This document shows positions 1 through 6,261 of a stretch of DNA of 6,425 nucleotides, in pieces. The position numbers and the translations under genes were made by a program. Location of the stretch: assembly GCA_934541205.1 (NCBI GenBank), contig CAKTDK010000106.1, positions 1-6,425 of the forward strand, written 5' to 3'. The notes beneath the pieces are model-generated. The model ran no database searches and had not been told where the DNA came from. It saw only the letters and a program-made list of their open reading frames with translations. The DNA is from an uncultured Eubacteriales bacterium. GTDB lineage: Bacteria > Bacillota > Clostridia > Oscillospirales > RGIG7773. How positions within the stretch are numbered: position 1 is the first letter of the stretch; each line of letters begins with the position of its first letter.

Positions 1-537
1 GTATTAAATATTCTAACTAAAGAAAAAAGTTTATTAAAAATAAATAATGAGAGACAATTTATTAAGGAATTTAAACGAGATATATACTATAAAACAATTA
101 TTAATAATAAAGAAAGTGTTGTTAATAATAATGATTTGCAAATTTATGAAGAATATATTCAAAAATATAAAGATATAATGCAAAGAAATATTTATGGGGA
201 TAAATATATATTTGGAAGTGTGGCAGTTAAGACTGAAAAGGGTTTTATTACTACTATAAGAGGAAAAGAAAATTTAAATGACTATACGCATGTAAATAGT
301 GTGGATCATGCAAATCATACATTAAATGTCACAAATAAAAAAGCTACTTTAAATGCACCCTTATTAGATTACTTATTTAAAAACAAAAAAGTTAAAGTAA
401 TAGTTCATATAAATCATGAATATGACAATAATTTACCATATTATGAGTATGCTTTTCCTGGGACTGTAAGAGATTCTGTTAGAAATAATAAAACTTCATT
501 TAATATTATTATACATCATAATACGACAAATTACTAA
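1..537 (+). CDS. Class II aldolase/adducin-like domain protein, 5' end missing
   Basis: The reading frame is open from base 1, so this is the last 178 codons of a longer gene; the TTG at 136 is only an internal codon. The product matches the class II aldolase fold (L-fuculose-phosphate aldolase type) in order: FGSVAVK for the early GNxS segment, GFITTIRGKENL for the GxxITPxG loop, KKATLNAPLLDYLF for the PSSE-plus-helix segment, VIVHINH for the VVHxH metal motif, YEYAFPGTVRDS for the YAxxGTxxxS segment, and IIIHHN for the LxxHHG motif. In the enzymes the PSSE glutamate and three histidines build the zinc site. Here Asn (352-354) replaces that Glu, and the first His pair is spaced HxxH (406-417). 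The protein stops six residues after the third His motif, without the usual C-terminal helices. It may be a noncatalytic or altered-chemistry relative, or the last domain of a fusion. Substrate unknown. G+C is about 22%, well below downstream genes. Confidence 0.6.
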   Translation, partial: VLNILTKEKSLLKINNERQFIKEFKRDIYYKTIINNKESVVNNNDLQIYEEYIQKYKDIMQRNIYGDKYIFGSVAVKTEKGFITTIRGKENLNDYTHVNSVDHANHTLNVTNKKATLNAPLLDYLFKNKKVKVIVHINHEYDNNLPYYEYAFPGTVRDSVRNNKTSFNIIIHHNTTNY

Positions 538-565
538 TACTAATTTTTTCGTTTCAATTATATGC

Positions 566-594
566 TTTTAATTAATATATAAATATTATATAAT
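566..594 (+). promoter_or_regulatory. Possible sigma-A-type promoter for the 614-5140 operon
   Basis: A perfect TATAAT lies at 589-594. Seventeen bases upstream is TTTTAA (566-571), which matches only three of six bases of TTGACA. The site is in the only non-coding gap before the four-gene run, so a promoter is expected here. Two cautions apply. The region is almost pure A+T, so TATAAT can occur by chance. Also, transcription starting about seven bases after this -10 would leave a leader of only a dozen bases, with the ribosome binding site at its very 5' end. Confidence 0.35.
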
Positions 595-613
595 GTAAAA
601 AGGATGTGATTTT

Positions 614-883
614 ATGATAAATATAAAATATAAAAATATAGGAAAATCCACAAAGCTTTTCTGTGAAGCATGCGAAAATATAAGCTATATGGAGCTTTTA
701 TATATTTTTCATTCCCTTGATATTTTTTCTGTTTGTGTAACAAAAAGCAATAAAGAAATTATAGCGGTATGTCCTTTTTGCGGAAAAATAAAAAAAGTTT
801 CTTTATCTTTTTCACAAATAAAATCCAGAAAATTTAAGGATTTGTACACTGTAAAACCCTGTGAACTTAAAGAAAGGGAATAA
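614..883 (+). CDS. Small zinc-ribbon-like protein of unknown function
   Basis: An 89-residue cytosolic protein with two CxxC pairs, CEAC (C17, C20) and CPFCG (C53, C56), separated by 32 residues. This is the usual pattern of a zinc ribbon binding one Zn ion through four Cys. C41 and C83 are further cysteines. The segment between the knuckles is hydrophobic, and the C-terminal third is Lys-rich, which would suit nucleic-acid or protein binding. There is no signal peptide or membrane segment. The ATG start is supported by AAGGATG a few bases upstream. The stop lies 3 bp before the nuclease-helicase start, so the two genes are probably co-translated. I do not recognise a named family. An accessory role for the helicase is inferred only from position. 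G+C is about 25%. Confidence 0.75.
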   Translation: MINIKYKNIGKSTKLFCEACENISYMELLYIFHSLDIFSVCVTKSNKEIIAVCPFCGKIKKVSLSFSQIKSRKFKDLYTVKPCELKERE

Positions 884-886
884 GCT

Positions 887-3271
887 ATGGATCAAACAAT
901 AATCTCTCTTTCAGTAAAAGAATTTGTTGATTTTGCCTTTAAGCAAGGAGATATAGATAACTCCGGAAAAGGCGGAAATGCTCTTGAAAAAGCGTCTCTC
1001 GGAACTCAAATACATAAAGAAATTCAAAAAAAGCTAAAAAAAGATAATTTTTCAGCCGAACACGACCTTGAAATATCTTATGAAACGGAAGGTTTTACTT
1101 TTAATATAAAAGGCCGTGCTGACGCTGTTTCAAAAGATGTTCCGGCAATTTATGAAATAAAAACAAACAGCTGCGCTTTTGAAAATCTGAAAAAGTCAGA
1201 ACTTTCCTGCAATAAAGCTCAGGCTATGTGTTACGCTTATATGTATGCTTTAAACAACAAAATAGATAAAATCAATATAAAGCTTATTTATATCAATACT
1301 AAAATATATGAAGAAAAAACACTTGATTATTCCTTTTCGTTTGAAGAATTGGACAGCTTTTTTAAACAAGGCATAAATATCTTCTTAAGCTTTTTAAATA
1401 ATAAAAAAGCTTATATAAAACTTCGAAACGCTTCGATATCAAAACTTAATTTTCCTTTTGGAACCTACAGAAAAGGTCAAAAACAAATGATTGCTTCCGT
1501 ATACAAGGCAATTGAAAAAGGCATAAAACTTTATGCCGTAGCTCCAACCGGAATAGGAAAAACTATTTCCTCTCTTTACCCTTCTATAAAATCTCTTAAA
1601 AATGGAAACTGCAAAAATATTTTTTACCTTACTGCAAAAACTACAACAAGAAAAATAGCTTCAGATACCGTAAAACTTTTACAGCAAAATGGTCTTATTA
1701 TACGATGCATAACGCTTTATGCCAAAAACAAGCTATGTCTTTTGCAAAAGCCTCAATGCTATCCCGAAAACTGTCCTTATGCAAATAATTATTTTACAAA
1801 TGCCAAAGACGCAGTATTATATTCTCTCGACAAATATTCAAATATAGTAAAAGAAGATTTATTTGAAATAGCTGAAAAATTTCAGGTTTGTCCGTTTGAA
1901 ATAGCTTTGGATATTTCATTATGGTGCGATATAATAATATGTGATTATAATTATCTTTTCGATCCGTTTTCTTATTTGCAGAGATATTTTTCAAAAGAAA
2001 ATAATTCTATAAATTCAAAATATGTGTTTTTAATTGACGAAACTCATAATCTTGTTGACAGAGGACGCGATATGTTTTCCGCTTATATTTCCCTTGAACA
2101 GTTTAAAACCCAAAGTCAATTAATAAAAAATATTTATCCTCCTCTTTCAAAATCATTAAAATCCGTTTCAAACTATCTTAAAAAGCTTCAAAAAGATTTT
2201 TCGGAAGAAGAAACGGATTTCATAAGCTATGAAAAAATTGATGAAAAACTTTTTAAAAAGCTTTTAAACTGCATTTCAAATTTTCAAGAATATATTGAAA
2301 CTTCTAATCAGGACGATATATTTGACAGCATGCTTGAATTTTATTTTGAACTTATAAAAACCACGTCACTTTTTGAAATGTATGATAAAGAATGTCATAA
2401 AATATACTTTTATAAAAATACAAAAAATCCATATTATAAAATGTTTTGCATAAATCCACGAAAACTTTTGGATAAAGGCTTTTCCCAAGGTATTTCATCT
2501 GTTCTTTTCTCTGCTACCTTAACGCCGATAAATTATTATTTTGATCTGCTCGACGGAAAAGAAAATGATAAAAAAATAAATTTTCCTTCTTCATTTCCAA
2601 AAGAAAACCGTGAAATACTTATTGCAAACGATATTACAACTGCCTACAGAAAACGGGAATTTTTTTATAATAAAGTTGCACAATATATTAATATGGTATA
2701 TAAATCTCAAAACGGAAATTATTTTGTATTTTTCCCTTCTTATGAATATATGATTAAAATATATGAAATAATATCCTCCAAATACTCTGACCTTCCGGTT
2801 ATAATACAAAAATCAGATTTTAACGAAGAAGAAAGGGAAAATTTTATAAATATTTTTGAAAAGGAACAAAATCATATAGGCTTTTGCGTAATGGGAGGAC
2901 TTTTTTCCGAAGGTATAGATCTTCCTTCAAACAAGCTTATAGGAAGCATAATAGTAGGTACAGGACTTCCGAAAGTAGGTACAGAAAATCTTTTTATTAA
3001 AAGCTATTATGATGACAAATCAAATGAAACCCTAGAAAAAGGCTTTGATTACGCTTATACATTTCCAGGAATAACAAAAGTCCTTCAAAGCGCCGGCCGA
3101 GTAATAAGAACACACTCCGATAAAGGAATTATACTTCTTTTAGATGAAAGATTTGACAGTCAAAAATACAGAAATTTATTTCCCGAGCATTTTTTTCCTC
3201 ATAAAGTAGTTAATATAAATAATATAAATTATTATCTGGAGGAGTTTTGGAAAGATAAAAAGGAGCTTTGA
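887..3271 (+). CDS. PD-(D/E)XK nuclease fused to XPD/DinG-type Fe-S DNA helicase
   Basis: A 794-residue cytosolic fusion. The N-terminal ~175 residues carry a Cas4/RecB-type nuclease signature: H43 (GTQIH), D79 (GRAD), E90-x-K92 (EIK) and Q112-x3-Y116, all expected metal or catalytic residues. The rest is a superfamily 2 helicase of the XPD/DinG group: R195-x2-Q198 near the Q motif, Walker A APTGIGKT (219-226), motif Ia YLTAKTTTR, motif II DETH (384-387), motif III SATL (542-545), motif IV FVFFPSY, motif V GGLFSEGIDLP (670-680) and motif VI QSAGRVIR (734-741). Four cysteines between Walker A and motif II (C284, C291, C296, C335) fit the 4Fe-4S cluster of this family, whose members usually unwind DNA 5' to 3'. 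Expected role: unwinding and cutting DNA in repair or processing of branched or damaged DNA; the substrate is inferred. AAAGGGA (873-879) precedes the ATG. No key residue is missing. Confidence 0.93.
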   Translation: MDQTIISLSVKEFVDFAFKQGDIDNSGKGGNALEKASLGTQIHKEIQKKLKKDNFSAEHDLEISYETEGFTFNIKGRADAVSKDVPAIYEIKTNSCAFENLKKSELSCNKAQAMCYAYMYALNNKIDKINIKLIYINTKIYEEKTLDYSFSFEELDSFFKQGINIFLSFLNNKKAYIKLRNASISKLNFPFGTYRKGQKQMIASVYKAIEKGIKLYAVAPTGIGKTISSLYPSIKSLKNGNCKNIFYLTAKTTTRKIASDTVKLLQQNGLIIRCITLYAKNKLCLLQKPQCYPENCPYANNYFTNAKDAVLYSLDKYSNIVKEDLFEIAEKFQVCPFEIALDISLWCDIIICDYNYLFDPFSYLQRYFSKENNSINSKYVFLIDETHNLVDRGRDMFSAYISLEQFKTQSQLIKNIYPPLSKSLKSVSNYLKKLQKDFSEEETDFISYEKIDEKLFKKLLNCISNFQEYIETSNQDDIFDSMLEFYFELIKTTSLFEMYDKECHKIYFYKNTKNPYYKMFCINPRKLLDKGFSQGISSVLFSATLTPINYYFDLLDGKENDKKINFPSSFPKENREILIANDITTAYRKREFFYNKVAQYINMVYKSQNGNYFVFFPSYEYMIKIYEIISSKYSDLPVIIQKSDFNEEERENFINIFEKEQNHIGFCVMGGLFSEGIDLPSNKLIGSIIVGTGLPKVGTENLFIKSYYDDKSNETLEKGFDYAYTFPGITKVLQSAGRVIRTHSDKGIILLLDERFDSQKYRNLFPEHFFPHKVVNINNINYYLEEFWKDKKEL

Positions 3272-3275
3272 CTTT

Positions 3276-3707
3276 ATGAAAAATATTAAAACTTCAAATA
3301 AATTTATTTTTATAATGTGTATAAGAATTATACTTATCTTTCTGTTGCTTCTTTTTATTTCCTCTGCGTTTTTAATGATTCACCATATAATTTTTAATAT
3401 TGTAATTTTTGTATTATCTTTTTTTACAATTTTATTTTTAATCTATGTCCCCCTATTTTTTAAAACTCTTAAAATATCCTGCGGCAGTCAAAAAATAAAT
3501 ATTACCTGCGGAGTATTTTTTCATTATAACGGCACTTTTACTATTGAAAATATTCAATTTTATTCTGTCCTTTCATCTCCGCTGGAACGTATATTAAAAC
3601 TTCGCTCAGTTATTTTAAATTTTTCCGGAGGCTTTGCGATTGTTCCATGCATATCGGTTAACGACTGTAATACCGTAACAGAATTAATAAGAGGTAATAG
3701 AAAATGA
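3276..3707 (+). CDS. ydbS: YdbS-like membrane protein with bacterial PH domain
   Basis: A 143-residue integral membrane protein with two hydrophobic helices (about residues 10-34 and 38-61) followed by a cytosolic bacterial PH domain of the bPH2/DUF304 type (about 66-138). The domain shows the family pattern: a short strand ending in G (ITCGVFF), the FTIENIQFYSV segment, SPLERILKLRSV in place of the usual SPLxRLxGLxxV, and a final Gly-containing strand (SGGFAIVPC). Length is close to B. subtilis YdbS (about 160 residues). In B. subtilis ydbS and ydbT form a sigma-W operon that protects against an antimicrobial peptide made by related bacilli; the molecular mechanism is not settled. AAGGAG (3260-3265), lying in the end of the helicase gene, serves this ATG. 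It overlaps ydbT by 4 bp. The same protective role here is an inference from family and gene pairing. Confidence 0.85.
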   Translation: MKNIKTSNKFIFIMCIRIILIFLLLLFISSAFLMIHHIIFNIVIFVLSFFTILFLIYVPLFFKTLKISCGSQKINITCGVFFHYNGTFTIENIQFYSVLSSPLERILKLRSVILNFSGGFAIVPCISVNDCNTVTELIRGNRK

Positions 3708-5140
3708 ATACCTATCGCCCACATTTTTTTATGATATTTAAAACATTCTTTAGACTTCTTTTCCTGCTTCTTTTTCCTTTTATAAGAATATTATTTTCTT
3801 TTAAAGATTTAAACGCATGGTTTCAGGTATTTACAATGGAAATAATCCTGATTTGCATAATTATACTTATTTCTTTTTTCAGATGGTTTTACAGCTATTA
3901 TTATATAGACAGTGATACTTTTTGTTATACACACGGAATTTTTATAAAAAAGACCGATTATTTTCCTTCAAAAAATATTGCCGCCTCAGATATATCATCA
4001 AATCCTTTTTTTATGATATTCAGGTCTTTGGTTATTCAATTTGATACAATAGGAGGCCTTGGAAATAAATTTGACTTTAAACTTTTAATATACCAAAAAC
4101 ATCTCCCTTATATAAAGGAATGTATTTCAATAAAATCAAAAGCAGAGTTAAAACATAATATTCCAATATACAAACCTAAATTTTATAATATACTGCTTCT
4201 TTCTTTATCGTCTTCAAATTTTGCTTTAGGATTTCTTCTGTCTTACGCTTTTTTATCAAAAATGAGTAAAATTACCGGCGAATATCTTTCAAAGTTTATA
4301 TTTGATACGCTAAATGAATTTTCACAAAAAGCGCTGTTTGGTATCCCTCCAGCAATATCATTTTTAGGATATTTGTTTTTATTGGGATGGGGGATTTCTT
4401 TTATAAGTCTTTTATTAAAATACAGCCGTTTTTCATTATACAATGAAAAAAATAATTTAAATATTGTAAGAGGAGTTTTTTGGGAACATAACTATGTAAT
4501 CAAAAAAAATCATATAAATACAATAAAAGTAAGGCAAACTCTTTTTATGAAACTTCTCGGAATATGCAGCATCTATGTAAAATGTGCCGGATTCGGGAAA
4601 CAAAAAGGAGAGTTATCCGTTATAATTCCTTGTATAGAAGAATTTGAGATAGAAGAATATACGCTTAAAGTATTTCCCAATATAAAATCAAAAACCCCTT
4701 CACTCAAACCCGATAAAAAAGCGCATTTTAGATTTTTATTCATGCCTCTGTTATATATCTTATTGACATTTACAGCAGGAGTTATCGGAAACAGCTTTTT
4801 ATCAAATATTTTAAAAACTGAAACTACTATAATTTTATGGACAGCATTTTTTATAATTGTTTTTTGCCTTTGGTGGCTTGTTATCAGAGAACTCACTTAT
4901 AGGTATTCCGGGATCTCCATAGGCGAAAAAGAAATAATACTAAACCGAGGAAAAATTTTAGGAATAGAAAGTATTTTTATACCAAAAGAAAAAATACAAA
5001 AAGTTATAATATCTCAAAACATATTTCAAAGATTTAACAAAATATGTGATATCACCATAACTACGTTATCCTCAGACGGTGAAAAATACAAAGTAAAAAA
5101 CTTAAGTCTTGAAAAATCCAAAATATTGTTTAATATGTAA
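3704..5140 (+). CDS. ydbT: YdbT-like membrane protein with three bacterial PH domains
   Basis: A 478-residue membrane protein made of three repeats of one unit: two transmembrane helices and then a bPH2/DUF304 domain. Helices lie at about residues 14-33 and 44-62, 160-185 and 210-237, and 344-366 and 372-396. PH-like domains lie at about 63-140 (THGIFIKKTDYFPSKNI, then PFFMIFRSLVIQF), 240-310 (VRGVFWEHNYVIKKNHI, then TLFMKLLGICSIYV) and 398-470 (NRGKILGIESIFIPKEKIQ, then NIFQRFNKICDITI). Size and layout match B. subtilis YdbT (about 490 residues). Its ATG overlaps the ydbS stop as ATGA, with AGAGGT (3690-3695) as ribosome binding site, so the two are translationally coupled and probably form a complex in the cytoplasmic membrane. 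Expected role is envelope protection against membrane-active peptides, by analogy. It is the last gene of the run and is followed by the hairpin at 5163-5227. Confidence 0.87.
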   Translation: MNTYRPHFFMIFKTFFRLLFLLLFPFIRILFSFKDLNAWFQVFTMEIILICIIILISFFRWFYSYYYIDSDTFCYTHGIFIKKTDYFPSKNIAASDISSNPFFMIFRSLVIQFDTIGGLGNKFDFKLLIYQKHLPYIKECISIKSKAELKHNIPIYKPKFYNILLLSLSSSNFALGFLLSYAFLSKMSKITGEYLSKFIFDTLNEFSQKALFGIPPAISFLGYLFLLGWGISFISLLLKYSRFSLYNEKNNLNIVRGVFWEHNYVIKKNHINTIKVRQTLFMKLLGICSIYVKCAGFGKQKGELSVIIPCIEEFEIEEYTLKVFPNIKSKTPSLKPDKKAHFRFLFMPLLYILLTFTAGVIGNSFLSNILKTETTIILWTAFFIIVFCLWWLVIRELTYRYSGISIGEKEIILNRGKILGIESIFIPKEKIQKVIISQNIFQRFNKICDITITTLSSDGEKYKVKNLSLEKSKILFNM

Positions 5141-5162
5141 AAAATAATTTCAACAAAAATAT

Positions 5163-5222
5163 ATGTCATTCTGAATAAAGCTAAAAAATTCTTATATGAT
5201 TTTTTGCTTTTCAGAATGACAT
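5163..5222. repeat. Imperfect 60-bp palindrome, REP/MITE-like intergenic repeat
   Basis: The arms ATGTCATTCTGAA (5163-5175) and TTCAGAATGACAT (5210-5222) are perfect 13-bp complements. Inside, AAGC/GCTT adds 4 bp after a two-base bulge, and AAAAAAT/ATTTTTT adds 7 bp after a one-base bulge, leaving a short loop around 5190-5198. That is 24 bp of pairing, longer than a simple terminator needs. The outer GTCATTCTGA, followed by AAGC and then an AATTCTTA stretch, resembles from memory the dispersed intergenic palindromes with GTCATTCTGA ends found in many bacteria. Only one copy is present in this window, so repeat status is an inference. Confidence 0.5.
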
Positions 5223-5227
5223 TTTTT
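5163..5227. terminator. Probable bidirectional intrinsic terminator between convergent genes
   Basis: The hairpin is followed directly by TTTTTT (5222-5227) on the + strand, ending the ydbT transcript 23 bases after its stop codon. Read on the - strand, the same stem is followed by ATATTTTTG, so it can also end the peptidase transcript, whose stop codon lies 48 bases before the stem in that direction. The position in the only convergent gap of the window fits this use. Confidence 0.75.
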
Positions 5228-5274
5228 ATAAATATCTTTAAATTTATTTTTATTCTTTATAAAAAATATTATTG

Positions 5275-6201
5275 TTAATCATAAAACAATAAATCTTTCA
5301 ATTCGTTTATCTGCTGCCAAAGCTCATTGATCTGAGCATCATACATTTGAACAACTCTTCCTAAAAGTGCGGCAGCATCGCCTTTATAAATCATAAAATT
5401 AAGATTATAATCTCCCTCACCGTTTCCTTTTAAAATTCCTTTTTCAATAAGAAGGCCTATTTGCTCTTCAGCATATGAAAAATCATTATTTGTAATCTGA
5501 ATATAGTTTATGGTTCTATCAGTTATTACAGCCGCTGCTTCTCTTGTAACATTTTCCAAAGGATTAAATTTTCCTTCGTATTCCGTCATTATACCTGTTT
5601 CTATCATTCTTTCGACAGAACTTTGAGCCCAAGGAGCAATATTTTGAGAATCATCAGGAGGCTCAGGTCCTGGATCAGGCTCTGGATCAGGGGTAGGTTC
5701 TGGATCCGGCTCGGGTTCAGGATCGGGATCGGGAGTTGGCAGGTCTATAGGATAATCGGAAGAATTATAAGTCCCTATTTTATTAGGTATTCCCATATAA
5801 GTGCATGGATTTATAAGTTCATACGGAGTTACCTTTGTGTTTCTTATTTCATAATGAAGATGAACTCCCGTAACATTTCCTGTAGCACCCTGATATCCTA
5901 TTTTAGTTGTATAAGTTATTCTCTGTCCCACTTCAATATATACTTCTTTCATATGAGCAAAATAATGCTTGTATCCCGTAGCATTATCTATAATTCTTGC
6001 ATAATTTCCAAATCCGTCTTTTTCATATCCTACATAGTCCACTCTTCCGTCTGCCATAGTTCCGTAAATAATTCCGCTGCTTACCCCTACTATATCCACA
6101 CCTTTATGCTTATGCGGCGGCGAAGGATACAAATCCGGACGGTAGTTTCCAAATGTCTGAGTAAGTCTGAAAATTCCGTTAAAGGGTATTCTTGTTACCA
6201 A
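5275..6201 (-). CDS. M23 peptidoglycan endopeptidase with acidic Pro linker and SLH-like repeats
   Basis: A 308-residue zinc metallopeptidase of the LytM/lysostaphin family that should cut peptide cross-bridges of peptidoglycan. The N-terminal domain (about 1-140) has all expected residues: H32-x3-D36 (HKGVD), H83 (YFAHM, with H79 just before) and H114-x-H116 (VHLHYEI). A linker of Pro-Asp/Pro-Glu units (about 155-183) follows. Next come two regions resembling S-layer-homology repeats (about 188-232, APWAQSSVERMIETGIM and NVTREAAAVI; about 240-285, YAEEQIGLLIEKGILKG and GDAAALLGRVV), which in this family bind secondary cell-wall polymers. The C-terminus is a short amphipathic heptad-like helix (about 286-306). 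The N-terminus has no signal peptide, which points to a phage endolysin needing a holin, or another non-Sec route. The start is TTG: an in-frame TGA lies two codons upstream, and GGAG sits nine bases before the TTG. Confidence 0.9.
   Translation of the reverse strand: MVTRIPFNGIFRLTQTFGNYRPDLYPSPPHKHKGVDIVGVSSGIIYGTMADGRVDYVGYEKDGFGNYARIIDNATGYKHYFAHMKEVYIEVGQRITYTTKIGYQGATGNVTGVHLHYEIRNTKVTPYELINPCTYMGIPNKIGTYNSSDYPIDLPTPDPDPEPEPDPEPTPDPEPDPGPEPPDDSQNIAPWAQSSVERMIETGIMTEYEGKFNPLENVTREAAAVITDRTINYIQITNNDFSYAEEQIGLLIEKGILKGNGEGDYNLNFMIYKGDAAALLGRVVQMYDAQINELWQQINELKDLLFYD
5653..5739 (-). repeat. Pro-Asp/Pro-Glu repeat tract inside the peptidase gene
   Basis: Codes for the interdomain linker of the M23 peptidase, a chain of PD and PE dipeptides broken by single Thr and Gly residues. 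At DNA level it is a degenerate 6-bp repeat (GGATCx/GGCTCx as read on the + strand), much richer in G+C than its surroundings. The protein segment is probably extended and highly acidic, acting as a spacer between catalytic and wall-binding parts. Such tracts often vary in copy number between strains. Confidence 0.85.
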
Positions 6202-6207
6202 ATCGAA

Positions 6208-6216
6208 TCACTCCAA
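6208..6216 (-). promoter_or_regulatory. Ribosome binding site fixing the TTG start of the M23 peptidase
   Basis: On the - strand the sequence TTGGAGTGA contains GGAG nine bases before the TTG at 6201-6199. The nearby ATG and GTG codons are in another frame, and an in-frame TGA lies just upstream, so the TTG is the earliest possible start in this frame. Confidence 0.8.
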
Positions 6217-6261
6217 TCATAAAAATAATATAAGTTTACCCTTTATTATATGCAGTTTAAA

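Noticed and set aside
136..537. Reading the first gene as starting at the TTG at 136
   Set aside because: The same frame is open back to base 1 and no ribosome binding site precedes the TTG, so the gene is cut by the window edge rather than starting here.
571..594. A+T palindrome ATTATATAAT and neighbours as an operator or terminator for the first gene
   Set aside because: It is short, pure A+T and overlaps the probable -10 box. The chance of such palindromes in this sequence is high, and no G+C-containing stem with a T-run is present after the first gene.
1794..1994. Short antisense frames within the helicase gene (also 2591-2809) and within ydbT (4243-4443)
   Set aside because: They fall opposite conserved coding sequence, are short, and encode low-complexity Ile/Asn/Lys/Tyr-rich products expected by chance in A+T-rich DNA.
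887..3271. The Cas4-like nuclease domain as a sign of a CRISPR-Cas locus
   Set aside because: No repeat-spacer array or other cas gene is present in the window, and the nuclease is fused to a DinG/XPD-type helicase, an arrangement that fits general DNA repair better than spacer acquisition.
4573..4896. A 107-codon open frame on the - strand inside ydbT
   Set aside because: It lies wholly opposite the conserved second and third modules of the YdbT-like gene, and its product has no recognisable motif.
5623..6222. A 199-codon open frame on the + strand opposite the M23 peptidase
   Set aside because: It is antisense to a gene with a full set of M23 residues. Its Arg/Ile/Ser-rich product is the by-product of the repeat tract and biased codons on the other strand, and it has no recognisable domain.
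6245..6250. TATAAT on the - strand upstream of the M23 peptidase as a promoter -10 box
   Set aside because: No acceptable -35 sequence lies 16-18 bases upstream and the spacer is A+T-rich, so a separate promoter cannot be distinguished from read-through from the upstream gene.
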